64,000 nucleotides of DNA from Verrucomicrobiota bacterium (GTDB lineage Bacteria; Verrucomicrobiota; Verrucomicrobiia; Palsa-1439), in NCBI GenBank assembly GCA_003164675.1, contig PLTX01000060.1, forward strand, positions 1 through 64,000, given 5' to 3'. Of the stretch, positions 36,159 to 44,138 are shown in pieces. The notes under the pieces were generated by a model, which was not told the DNA's origin, did not search any database, and was given only the letters and a program-made list of their open reading frames with translations. Numbering within the stretch: position 1 is the stretch's first letter; each line of letters begins with the position of its first letter. A program made the translations under genes and the position numbers.

Positions 36159-37748
36159 ATGAAGACGCGACGATTGCTGACCATTTGCCTGTTGGGTGCC
36201 ATGTTCTGCTCGGTCGTTTATGCGGGAGGGCCTGCGCCATCGAACGCTATTCAGGTGGTAACGGCACCGATGGCCGCCGAGGGGCCGGTGGCGGCGGTGG
36301 CTGCACCTGCTGCCGTTTCGACGGCGACGACCGCGCCCCAACCGCCGGTCGATGAACCGATCGAAATCGGTTACATCGAAGCGGACATCCAGAACGTGCT
36401 GCGCACGCTCGCGGCCAAGGCCGGCGTCAACTTGATACTCGGCGACGAAGTGACCGGCAAGGTCACGGTCAATTTGAAGGGGATCTCATACGAGCAGGCG
36501 ATGCAATTGATCGCCGAATCCAAGGGCTACGCGTACGTTAAAGACAATAACGTGGTCAAGATCAAGTCGCGAGAATCGCTGGATGTGGAGCCGATCGAGT
36601 TGCGGGTATGCACGCTGGCGTATGCCAAGGCGGATGACGTGAAGAAGACTCTCGATCCTGTATTGACCAAACAGGGCAAAATTGAAGTGGATGCTCGGAG
36701 CAACACGTTGGTGCTTTCCGATACGCCGTCCAGCCTGTCGAAGCTCATGCCGCTAATCAAATCGCTCGACACGGAAACGCCGCAGGTATTGATTGAGGCG
36801 AAGTTCATCGAGACGCAAAAGAACCCGCAGAAGAATCTGGGAATCAATTGGAGTGGCACGCTGCTCAACCATGAAATGTCGGCGACGGGTTATCGCACCC
36901 AGGACACCACCCCCACGGCGCCGACCTCATACGCCACTGACCCGATTAGCGGCGGGAACCTTACCGGCTTCAGCATGATCAAGAATCTGAACGGAGGAGG
37001 ATGGTCCGCTCCGTACGTTCTGTTAAATCCGGGCAACGCTAAGATTGTTTTCAACTACCTCAATCAGGACACCGACTCTGAGTTGCTTGCCAACCCGCGC
37101 GTGGTCGCGACTGACAATGTCAAGACCCGCATCGTCATCGCCGAGCAATATCCAATTCCGAACTTTGCCTTCAGCGAGCAGACGGCATCGCTGCAAGTAT
37201 CCGGGTTCGAATACAAGGACATCGGCATCATCTTGACCGTAACGCCCCGAGTCAATCGCAATGACTACGTCACGCTGGACGTGCAGCCGGAAGCGAGCAG
37301 CTCGTCGCAAAACGCAACGCTGACGAGCGGTGGCGGCAACTCGGTGTCGATTCCTATCATCGAGACGCGCACGGCGCAGACGACCGTCCTGATCAAGAGC
37401 GGCAACACCTTGGCTATCGGCGGCCTGATGCGTCAGGACATCAGCGACAACTACACCAAGGTGCCCCTGATGGGCGATGCGCCACTGCTCGGCCCGTTGT
37501 TCCGCAACAAGAGCCTGAGCAAGACGAAGCGCGACCTGCTGATTTTCCTTACGCCAACGATCGTGCATCCAGACCAGCAGACAGGCTACGAAAAGTACGC
37601 CAACGGCTTGCCGAACGAACAAGTGTACACGAACGACAAGTGGATGCCGAAGGACAATGCGGAGACCCGGAGTGTTTTTGGAATCGGCGGCCACGCTGCA
37701 GCCAAGACCAACAACGTTGGGCAGACGCAGAATTTCGGGCCGAAATAA
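36159..37748 (+). CDS. Secretin (PilQ/GspD family)
   Basis: A 529-residue outer-membrane channel protein. Strong ribosome binding site GGAGGAGG. Signal peptide 1-24. An STN/N0-like domain (about 65-130: IEADIQNVLRTLAAKAGVNL) is followed by an N1-type domain (about 145-205: VEPIELRVCTLAYAKADDV) and the secretin barrel (about 210-495) with VLIEAKFIET, VTPRVNRNDYVTLDV, SGNTLAIGGLM and the closing LLIFLTPTIV. It forms the ring through which the fibre passes. The short N-terminal part (no AMIN domains) is closer to GspD-like than to proteobacterial PilQ. Confidence 0.93.
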   Translation: MKTRRLLTICLLGAMFCSVVYAGGPAPSNAIQVVTAPMAAEGPVAAVAAPAAVSTATTAPQPPVDEPIEIGYIEADIQNVLRTLAAKAGVNLILGDEVTGKVTVNLKGISYEQAMQLIAESKGYAYVKDNNVVKIKSRESLDVEPIELRVCTLAYAKADDVKKTLDPVLTKQGKIEVDARSNTLVLSDTPSSLSKLMPLIKSLDTETPQVLIEAKFIETQKNPQKNLGINWSGTLLNHEMSATGYRTQDTTPTAPTSYATDPISGGNLTGFSMIKNLNGGGWSAPYVLLNPGNAKIVFNYLNQDTDSELLANPRVVATDNVKTRIVIAEQYPIPNFAFSEQTASLQVSGFEYKDIGIILTVTPRVNRNDYVTLDVQPEASSSSQNATLTSGGGNSVSIPIIETRTAQTTVLIKSGNTLAIGGLMRQDISDNYTKVPLMGDAPLLGPLFRNKSLSKTKRDLLIFLTPTIVHPDQQTGYEKYANGLPNEQVYTNDKWMPKDNAETRSVFGIGGHAAAKTNNVGQTQNFGPK

Positions 37749-37802
37749 CCGGCCCGTCATCGATACGGGTTCCCGAGAGGTGAGGGCGGGAGCTTGGGTG
37801 GG

Positions 37803-37830
37803 GAGGGGCGTCCCTCGCGGGACGCCCCTC
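37803..37830. repeat. Perfect 12-bp hairpin between secretin and prepilin genes
   Basis: GAGGGGCGTCCC, loop TCGC, GGGACGCCCCTC. The stem is perfect and very stable. No T run follows, so it is more likely a dispersed palindrome or a transcript-stabilising structure than an intrinsic terminator. It separates the secretin gene from the minor prepilin genes. Confidence 0.7.
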
Positions 37831-37996
37831 GCACCGTTGCAAAGGATTCTCAGTTGTGTATGGGTGACAGGAGGAGGCGTGATTGGCGACCTCAGCAAAA
37901 CCGCACGTCTTTGTCATTGTTCCCTCAGGAGGCGTTACGGGTATGTCACTTGCTTCATGGAAAGGGCGCGGTGTGCTGTTGAGCACAGGAGAAACG

Positions 37997-38401
37997 ATGA
38001 CTCGGAAGCCATGTAAGGGGGACGCGGGGTTCACACTCGTGGAGTCCATGCTTGCCATCGGGATCTTGGGCTTTTCACTGAGCGCCTGCATCATCAGTTT
38101 CACCATGTCCATGCAGGCGGTAAAGACTGGGGCCAACCAAATGACTGCCTTGCACTCCGCCCGGTACGAGCTGGAAACGTTGCGGACTCTGAGCCTGACG
38201 AATGACAGTGCACTGACTGCGGGTACGCATTCGTTTACAAACGGCAGCGCTGCGGGCACGTATACGGTGACCAATCTCAATTCATGCACGAAGAATGTGA
38301 CGGTGAACGTTACGTACATGAATTACATCAATCACGCCGCCACGGGCAACATCGCGACGAACACCTTGGCGACCACACTGACGTCGACGCTGCATCCATG
38401 A
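37997..38401 (+). CDS. Minor prepilin (type IV pilin-like) 1
   Basis: A 134-residue prepilin with AGGAGAAACG before its ATG. A leader MTRKPCKGDAG is followed by FTLVESMLAIGILGFSLSACI, with canonical Gly at -1 and Glu at +5. The rest is Thr/Asn/Ser rich. Resembles PilV/GspI-type minor pseudopilins, which cap or initiate the fibre. Its stop overlaps the next gene by four bases. Confidence 0.85.
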   Translation: MTRKPCKGDAGFTLVESMLAIGILGFSLSACIISFTMSMQAVKTGANQMTALHSARYELETLRTLSLTNDSALTAGTHSFTNGSAAGTYTVTNLNSCTKNVTVNVTYMNYINHAATGNIATNTLATTLTSTLHP

Positions 38402-38886
38402 AGATACGGGCTATCAGGGCACTTCGGTCCACCGGCGGTTTCACGCTTGTCGAAATGTGCATTTCGATGGGCATCGTCACCCTTGTTACCGTCGGCATGT
38501 TCAATGTGTTTTGGCAGGTCCTGAAGACCTATAACGAGACGAGCCTGATGAGCATTACCGCCAAGCAGGCCAGCATGGCCTTGGATCGCATGGTAATTGG
38601 CATAGGCACCAACGCCGGGCTGCGAGAGGCGCAGGCCAGCACCGTCACCACGACATCGACAACGACCAACTGGCAGTTGTCCTACAACAGCGGGCTCACG
38701 TTCACATACTACACGAACACCCATGCCATCGTCGACCAATCCGGGAAGTGCATTGTCTCGAACCTGGTTGCCTCGACCGTAACGAACACGACGAACGGCG
38801 TTCAGATTTCCGTCTCCGTCGCGCAGAGTTGTGGCGGGCGCACATTGACCAACACGATGGCGACATTTGTGCAATTCAGAAATTAG
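38398..38886 (+). CDS. Minor prepilin (type IV pilin-like) 2
   Basis: A 162-residue prepilin, translationally coupled to the preceding gene (ATGA). Leader ends STGG, then FTLVEMCISMGIVTLVTVGMF with Gly at -1 and Glu at +5. The C-terminal part contains two Cys and long Thr/Asn stretches and ends in a predicted strand (TFVQFRN). It resembles PilW/GspJ-type minor pseudopilins. Confidence 0.83.
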   Translation: MKIRAIRALRSTGGFTLVEMCISMGIVTLVTVGMFNVFWQVLKTYNETSLMSITAKQASMALDRMVIGIGTNAGLREAQASTVTTTSTTTNWQLSYNSGLTFTYYTNTHAIVDQSGKCIVSNLVASTVTNTTNGVQISVSVAQSCGGRTLTNTMATFVQFRN

Positions 38887-38931
38887 CGATCAAAGCAATC
38901 GTCATAAGATCGTTCGTAAGGAAGTTCGGGT

Positions 38932-40230
38932 ATGAATAGAGCCAAACAAGTTCGCGAAGATCTGGATGGGTCGGTCCTCATTGTGACGTTGTGCCTGTTG
39001 TTCATTGTGGTCGGCTTGGTGATTACGATTCTGGACGTTGCCAGTGACCACCGGAAGATCGCCGTGCGACAAATGAACCTGGATCAGGCCATGTACGTGG
39101 CGGAAGCCGGCGTCGAAACGGGCGCTAGGTTCATGGAGTCCAACCTCATTGTCATGGTCAATTCGTCCACTGGCGCGACCAACGGCAGCGGGAGCATAAG
39201 CGCAGGAAGTTATTCGTACTTTATCTGTCGAAGCAACACCAGCACGAGCACGTACTGCATCATTTCTACGGGGACCGTCAATGGGGTGAAACGGGTCGTC
39301 AGTTTGTTAGACGTGTACCAGCCGACGTATGCCGAGTTCTCCCTCTGGAGCAGTAACAACAACGCCGTCTCCTTTGCCACGGGCGATACGTTCACCGGAC
39401 ACGTTCACTCCAATACAGAACTGTACTTCAGCGGCAGCCCGGCCTTTTATGGCCCGCTCACGTCCAACTACGGAACGTATTCCGGGAGCCTCTCCGGCGT
39501 CTATCTGGCAGACGGTCTGACATTAAACTCATACCAGGGGACGATGGCGGACGTGAACTTCAATTCGGGTTCCTCGTCGCTGAAAAGCCTCGCCAACCTC
39601 GTAGTCAGCGGCACCGCCACGCTGACGTTTAATGGCGGCACGACCACCGTCAAGACCTCCGGCTCGACCACCATCTTCACCAACGTTACCTCCTCTTGGG
39701 CCAATGGCGGCGCGATCTATGTCGCCAACAACGGAACCACCACGGGCTCGAAGTCGGGCACGATCTACCTGCAAGGAGGAACCATTACCGGGCCGTTGAC
39801 GGTTGTCAGCGAGGCCAGCATGTACGTCGAGAACAACATCACGTATACGCATAATCCGGTGACCACCCCGACCACCACCGATGCGCTGGGATTGATTTCG
39901 CAGGACAATATTTGGGTGGACACGGGCGCGCCCACTTCGCTGACGATTGATGCGTCGATGATTGCCGCAGGCACCTCCGGTGATGGCAGCGCCGGCAGCT
40001 TTGGCGTGGCTAACTACTCCACGAAAACCCCCACCGGCACCCTCACGGTGTACGGCGGGATTGTGCAGGATACACGCGGTGCCGTGGGCACGGTCAACGG
40101 AAACGGGAACATCCAGACCGGCTACGTCAAGAATTACAGCTACGATTCGCGGTTCCTGACGAAGCCGCCGCCGGACTACCCGGTGATTTCCAACAAGGTG
40201 AATTTCAGTCAGTGGCAGGAGAGCCATTAA
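38932..40230 (+). CDS. PilX-like protein with large Thr/Ser/Gly-rich exported domain
   Basis: A 432-residue protein. N-terminal helix DGSVLIVTLCLLFIVVGLVI followed by an amphipathic part with AMYVAEAGVETG, as in PilX N-terminal domains. The long C-terminal region is low in charge and rich in Thr, Ser, Gly and Asn, with repeating short strands and FTGHVHSNTELYFSG, the look of a beta-helix-type adhesive or capping domain (similar regions are called DUF4900-like). It probably lies at the tip or surface of the fibre. Confidence 0.75.
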   Translation: MNRAKQVREDLDGSVLIVTLCLLFIVVGLVITILDVASDHRKIAVRQMNLDQAMYVAEAGVETGARFMESNLIVMVNSSTGATNGSGSISAGSYSYFICRSNTSTSTYCIISTGTVNGVKRVVSLLDVYQPTYAEFSLWSSNNNAVSFATGDTFTGHVHSNTELYFSGSPAFYGPLTSNYGTYSGSLSGVYLADGLTLNSYQGTMADVNFNSGSSSLKSLANLVVSGTATLTFNGGTTTVKTSGSTTIFTNVTSSWANGGAIYVANNGTTTGSKSGTIYLQGGTITGPLTVVSEASMYVENNITYTHNPVTTPTTTDALGLISQDNIWVDTGAPTSLTIDASMIAAGTSGDGSAGSFGVANYSTKTPTGTLTVYGGIVQDTRGAVGTVNGNGNIQTGYVKNYSYDSRFLTKPPPDYPVISNKVNFSQWQESH

Positions 40231-40236
40231 TCCGAT

Positions 40237-40671
40237 ATGAACGCAATTCCCAAGTCGACGGATGACGGTTCGAAGCGTTGGCTAAAGGTGTTGGTGGTGA
40301 CAGTTGCCGCTTCAGTCATTTTTCTGTTGTACTCGTTCGTCAAGACGCTGTCGCCACCGGAACCGAGCGTGGTGGCCCCACAGAAGCCAACCCCGGCGTC
40401 CACTGCGGAAGCGGTCACGAGGAGCGATCCCAATTGGAATGCCGCCCCGGTGGTACAGGGTTCTCAAGCCGCCGCCACCCGGGTAGATCCGTTCGCTGCC
40501 CAGTACGCCGCCGCTGCGGCCAATGATCCGGTTGTGCGTCAGAAAGACGTTCACCGCCAAGCGGAATACCTCCGCAACCTCATTTCTCAGGGCAAACTTC
40601 CCGAATGCTACGGCAAGTTGACAAAAGAACAAGTTGATCAAATGGAAAAAAACGGCGTCATGATCAACTAG
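40237..40671 (+). CDS. Membrane-anchored accessory protein of the pilus cluster
   Basis: A 144-residue protein that begins six bases after the PilX-like gene. One helix (about 17-37), a Pro/Ala/Thr linker, a VDPFAAQYAAAAA segment and a charged C-terminal helical domain (KDVHRQAEYLRNLIS; KLTKEQVDQMEKNGVM). The DPF echo of the PilP-like protein is suggestive but may be chance. Family unknown; the operon position links it to the pilus cluster. Confidence 0.65.
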   Translation: MNAIPKSTDDGSKRWLKVLVVTVAASVIFLLYSFVKTLSPPEPSVVAPQKPTPASTAEAVTRSDPNWNAAPVVQGSQAAATRVDPFAAQYAAAAANDPVVRQKDVHRQAEYLRNLISQGKLPECYGKLTKEQVDQMEKNGVMIN

Positions 40672-40689
40672 GGTGTGCTGTTAGGAACT

Positions 40690-40821
40690 TCAGGATACTT
40701 CCAGCCGCTTGGCGATGTGGAATTTTTCGATGCGCTTGCGCAACGAATCGCTGGCGAGGTTACGGTCGAACGCGCCGCCGAATATCCGCCTCATCATCGA
40801 CAACCAGAATCTTGTCCATAA
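40690..40821 (-). pseudogene. Remnant of an NtrC-type response regulator, ends only
   Basis: Read on the minus strand, an ATG at 40819 begins MDKILVVDDEADIR, the exact opening of a response-regulator receiver domain. After 19 codons it stops. In the neighbouring frame the sequence continues with NLASDSLRKRIEKFHIAKRL, which resembles the second helix and end of a Fis-type DNA-binding domain, and then stops at 40690. The first 15 and last 25 or so codons of a regulator appear to be joined by a large internal deletion with a frame change. It lies just downstream of the pilus cluster. Confidence 0.6.
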
Positions 40822-40956
40822 AACGCGCATCGTAGTCGCACCGTCCTTACAGACCAAGCCCGCCTGCGGGCAGGGCAACTCCGTGTCCAGGCGAACCAAA
40901 AAACCCCATCTAAATGACCCCAATCCCCATCAATATCCCGCCAAGACAACCCCCCA

Positions 40957-40996
40957 AAGCCAAAACAAAGCCATTTTTAGCAAAACAAAGCCAATG
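40957..40996. repeat. CAAAACAAAGCCAA repeat cluster, copy 2
   Basis: CAAAGCCAAAACAAAGCCA and GCAAAACAAAGCCAA occur back to back in an A+T-rich island. They match the motif at 14792-14925 and are in one orientation here. They have no coding context. Confidence 0.6.
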
Positions 40997-41193
40997 CGTT
41001 TTTACGAATCGCGTGTATCTTAACTCATTGTTGCTGTGGGCGATCCAAATACGACCTCCTCCAACAAAATTGGGTTTGTTTAACAGATTTAACATTTCGG
41101 AGCTTACCCCTCCTTCACACTGAGCTCGTCAAAGCGAGCGCAGTCGAATGGTAGCCACCGCACGTGCCGACCTTTGGCCCGGCGATTATCCCG

Positions 41194-41218
41194 GTTTACA
41201 CCGACTCCGAGGTCGGGG
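41194..41218. repeat. GTTTAC/CCGACT palindrome element, intergenic copy
   Basis: GTTTACACCGACT then CCGAGGTCGGGG. It matches 23 of 25 positions with 43728-43752, which lies inside the CCA-adding enzyme gene. The core folds as CCGAC / GTCGG with a loop of about six bases. Flanking bases are also similar (GGGTGCCGTCCGCC here, GGCCGCGAGCGCC there). Confidence 0.7.
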
Positions 41219-41626
41219 GTGCCGTCCGCCCCCCGAAATGCAGGGCCGGCGTTCTTTGTCAAAGAACTGACACCAACAACGTCCCATCCTATATCGCACC
41301 CCGATACACAAGTCAACCCCAAAACCCCAGAAAAGCGCTGGACCCCTTTCGGAGCCCACCCGCGGCCGCCCCCTCTGAGATTTTCAATCTCAAATTCGCC
41401 CTTGCGCTGTCCACCGTGTTCGCTGTAGCCGCGCGCGGCGAGCGCAGCTGTCTTCCCAATGGCCACGTTCCGACCGCCGCTCTCCTCGCCCCTTGGGGGA
41501 GAGGATTAAGGTGAGGGGTCACTGTCTTGTCTTCAGTCTTCCGCCTTCGTGAAATTCGTGTCTGCTTCGTGTCCTTCGTGTTAACGCTGCTTGCGGCCCT
41601 CGCCCTTCAGTGTTAGGGATAAAGCA

Positions 41627-42841
41627 ATGAAATGGTCGCTTCCAATCGGACGGGTATCCGGCATCAGCCTGCGCCTGCATGTGACGTTCCTGATGTTTCT
41701 TGCCTTTATCGCCTACGCGGGCTTCATGGATGTAGGGCTCAGCGGCGCCGGCTGGGCGGTAGCGATGTTCTGCTCGGTGTTTGCCTGCATCGCGCTCCAC
41801 GAGCTTGGGCATAGTGTTGTGGCCCAACAACTTGGCGTGCAGGTCAGAAGCATTACACTCCTGCCGATCGGTGGCGTGGCGGCACTGCGTAACTTCCCGG
41901 AAAACCCCTGGCACGAGATTGCCATCACCGTGGCGGGGCCAATGGTCAATGCCGCCATCGCGTGCGTGTTGATCCCATTCACGGGCACGCCGTCACATTG
42001 GCTGATCGTGGCCATGCCCCAGGATGTTCATGGGTTGTTGTTGAGTCTCACCCAGGCAAATATCACGCTCTTCGTATTTAACTTTATTCCCGCGTTTCCG
42101 ATGGACGGCGGGCGGCTGCTGCGCGCGGTGTTGGCGCTCGCGCTCCCGTACCGACAAGCCACGACGATTGCTGCCATGGTGGGGCAGGGATTGGCCATCC
42201 TGTTCGTTGTCGCCGGATTGAAATTCTCCTTCTGGCTCGTCCTGATCGGGGTGTTCATTTTCCTGGGCGCCGAAGGGGAGGAACGCTTCGTGCGGATGCG
42301 AAGTGTGTTGCGTAACCTGAATGTGGAAGATGTGATGAGTCGGGAGGTCGCAATGCTTTCGCCCTCGGACCCGGTGTCGCGCGGCATCGAGTTGATCTAT
42401 CAAACAGGACAGGACGATTTTCCCGTGCTCGAACAGGGAAGGCTCGTGGGCATTGTGGCGCGGTCCGGACTCATCGAGGCAATGAATGCGCACGGAGCCA
42501 ATACACCGGTGATGGCGATCATGAATGCCAATGTAACACTGGCGTCGCCGTGGGAAAAGTTGATGTCCGCGTGTGAAGAGATCATCAGTGGCACAACCAC
42601 GAACGCGGTGGTGGTCGTGGACGACGGGCGGCTTGTCGGCATGGTCTCACCCGAGAACATCAATCGGTACCTGTCCGTGCAATCGAATATCAAGTCGCCG
42701 CGGCGTCGCCGGGCGACCGGGGTGCCGCCGTCACTCGTGACTTCGCAAACTCCAGCGCCTCCGCCCGTGATTTCAGGCGTTCCTCCAATTGTAGCTCCTC
42801 AATCTCCCGCAGAATCTGTCCCACCATCGGGCCTGGCGTAA
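41627..42841 (+). CDS. Site-2 protease-like M50 metalloprotease with CBS pair
   Basis: A 404-residue integral membrane protease. The zinc site is HELGH (about residue 60) and FPMDGGR (about 160), between hydrophobic helices, as in SpoIVFB/S2P relatives. A pair of CBS domains follows (about 230-350: VEDVMSREVAMLSPSDPV and VMAIMNANVTLASPW), which may sense adenine nucleotides. The last 50 residues are Pro/Ser/Ala rich and lie exactly in the 152-base overlap with the oppositely oriented CCA-adding enzyme gene. That tail is probably a recent read-through extension, not a domain. Start 41627 has AGGGAT upstream. Confidence 0.88.
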   Translation: MKWSLPIGRVSGISLRLHVTFLMFLAFIAYAGFMDVGLSGAGWAVAMFCSVFACIALHELGHSVVAQQLGVQVRSITLLPIGGVAALRNFPENPWHEIAITVAGPMVNAAIACVLIPFTGTPSHWLIVAMPQDVHGLLLSLTQANITLFVFNFIPAFPMDGGRLLRAVLALALPYRQATTIAAMVGQGLAILFVVAGLKFSFWLVLIGVFIFLGAEGEERFVRMRSVLRNLNVEDVMSREVAMLSPSDPVSRGIELIYQTGQDDFPVLEQGRLVGIVARSGLIEAMNAHGANTPVMAIMNANVTLASPWEKLMSACEEIISGTTTNAVVVVDDGRLVGMVSPENINRYLSVQSNIKSPRRRRATGVPPSLVTSQTPAPPPVISGVPPIVAPQSPAESVPPSGLA

Positions 42842-44138
42842 GCCCCAAGGCCAGCAAATCGTGGCCGTTCAAGAGTGGCTCGGGCTTTACCACTTCCGGT
42901 GGCAACTCTGCGGCCTTGGCCTTGAGGAATTCGTAATTCTCCATGTTCCGGTGACTGGAGGCACAATCGATCCGGTGAAGTTCGAGTTCTTCGGGAAATG
43001 TGTCGCGGGCAAGGATGCGCTTGAGTTTGGCGGGCCGCATTTCCTTGACGAATTGAAATCGCATGTGCTCGCGGACGCAGAGCACAATCTTGTCGATCTC
43101 CTCATTGGGGAAGCGGAGGCGACGGAGAACTGCTTCCGCCATTTCCGCGCCGATGCGATCATGGTCGTTGAACCGGATCCGGTCCGGCGCGCGCACGAAT
43201 GTGGGCGGCTTGCCAACGTCGTGCAACAGCACCGCAAACGCCAACACCGTCCTGTCCTTTGGAGGGCCGAGCTCCTGCGAGGCCGCATCCGACATCATCT
43301 CCAGCATCAATCTCGTATGTTGGAACACATCACCCTCGGGATGAAATTCGGGTGGTTGCTCGACGCCCTTCATCGCGGCAATTTCGGGTAAAATCTCCGC
43401 CAACAACCCGCTCGCATCGAGCAGTTCCAGGCCGCGACCCGCATGTGGTCGCGTGAGAATCTTGATCAGTTCGTCACGGATACGTTCGGCGCTGACAACG
43501 CTAATCTGGGATGCCATCTCTGTGACGGCAGCAAGCGTCGCGGGGTCAATGGCAAATTCCAGATTTGCCGCAAATCGAACGGCGCGCAGCATTCGCAGCT
43601 TGTCTTCGGTGAACCGTTGCCGCGGCTCGCCAATCGTCCGCACCACCTTCCGCTCAATGTCCGCCCGCCCGCCAACATAATCAATGATCCCCGGTAGGTC
43701 GCCAGTTGTCTGTGGTAGGGCGCGGGAGTTTACCCCGACTTCGAGGTCGGGGCCGCGAGCGCCGTTCTGTCTCTCCCCCGCCAATGGATCGTAAAATAAT
43801 CCATTGATCGTAAAATCCCGCCGTTGCGCATCCTCTTCCGCGGAACCATACCTCACCCCGGTCGGACGCCTTCCATCAACATACGCGTCATCACTGCGAA
43901 ACGTGGCGACCTCAAATTGGTGTTCGCCTTCGAGGACCAACACGACACCGAACGCCGCGCCGACAGGGACAGTCTTGGCGAATAGCGCTTGGACTTCCTC
44001 AGGCCGGGCGCTCGTGGCGATATCGAAGTCCTGCGGCTCGACGCCTCGCACCATGTCGCGCACGCATCCGCCGACAAAATACGCCACATGCCCCGCCTCG
44101 CGCAGGCGACGGACAATGTTCGTTGCGGTTTCCTTCAC
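42690..44138 (-). CDS. cca: CCA-adding enzyme / tRNA nucleotidyltransferase with HD domain and in-frame insertion
   Basis: A 482-residue class II nucleotidyltransferase. The head has YFVGGCVRDMVRG (about 20-32), the catalytic DFDIATSA (about 37-44), and RRDFTINGLFYDPL (about 106-120). The neck and body include EDKLRMLRAVRFAANL (about 177), and an HD-type domain follows (VFQHTRLML; LLHDVGKPP near 310). Between DPLAGE and IIDYVGGRAD about 28 extra residues (about 123-150, rich in Gly, Arg, Asp, Val, Asn) come from a palindromic repeat; in relatives these two motifs are nearly adjacent. The insertion sits in a surface loop after the catalytic strand. The 3' end overlaps the M50 gene by 152 bases. 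Confidence 0.88.
   Translation of the reverse strand: MKETATNIVRRLREAGHVAYFVGGCVRDMVRGVEPQDFDIATSARPEEVQALFAKTVPVGAAFGVVLVLEGEHQFEVATFRSDDAYVDGRRPTGVRYGSAEEDAQRRDFTINGLFYDPLAGERQNGARGPDLEVGVNSRALPQTTGDLPGIIDYVGGRADIERKVVRTIGEPRQRFTEDKLRMLRAVRFAANLEFAIDPATLAAVTEMASQISVVSAERIRDELIKILTRPHAGRGLELLDASGLLAEILPEIAAMKGVEQPPEFHPEGDVFQHTRLMLEMMSDAASQELGPPKDRTVLAFAVLLHDVGKPPTFVRAPDRIRFNDHDRIGAEMAEAVLRRLRFPNEEIDKIVLCVREHMRFQFVKEMRPAKLKRILARDTFPEELELHRIDCASSHRNMENYEFLKAKAAELPPEVVKPEPLLNGHDLLALGLTPGPMVGQILREIEELQLEERLKSRAEALEFAKSRVTAAPRSPGDAAAT
43689..43772. repeat. In-frame 84-base palindromic insertion in cca
   Basis: The bases coding for the additional 28 codons include GTTTACCCCGACT and CGAGGTCGGGG (43728-43752), which match the intergenic copy at 41194-41218 in 23 of 25 positions. 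The core forms a CCCCGAC / GTCGGGG hairpin. The length is an exact multiple of three and no stop codon is introduced in the gene frame. Confidence 0.75.

Larger units (their letters stand above)
40672..41626. other. Repeat-rich gene desert between pilus cluster and M50 gene
   Basis: About 950 bases without an intact gene. In order it holds a decayed NtrC-type regulator (40690-40821), a CAAAACAAAGCCAA cluster (40957-40996), a copy of the GTTTAC/CCGACT palindrome element (41194-41218), a short G+C-rich GGGGAGAGG motif (near 41495) and a run of TTCGTG units (near 41547-41582). ORFs of up to 116 codons here translate repeats. Confidence 0.65.

Noticed and set aside
36793-36978. Possible CRISPR-like or tandem repeats in Thr/Ser-rich genes (secretin and PilX-like region)
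   Set aside because: The repetition is at the amino-acid level (Thr, Ser, Gly codons), with no regular spacing or identical direct repeats.
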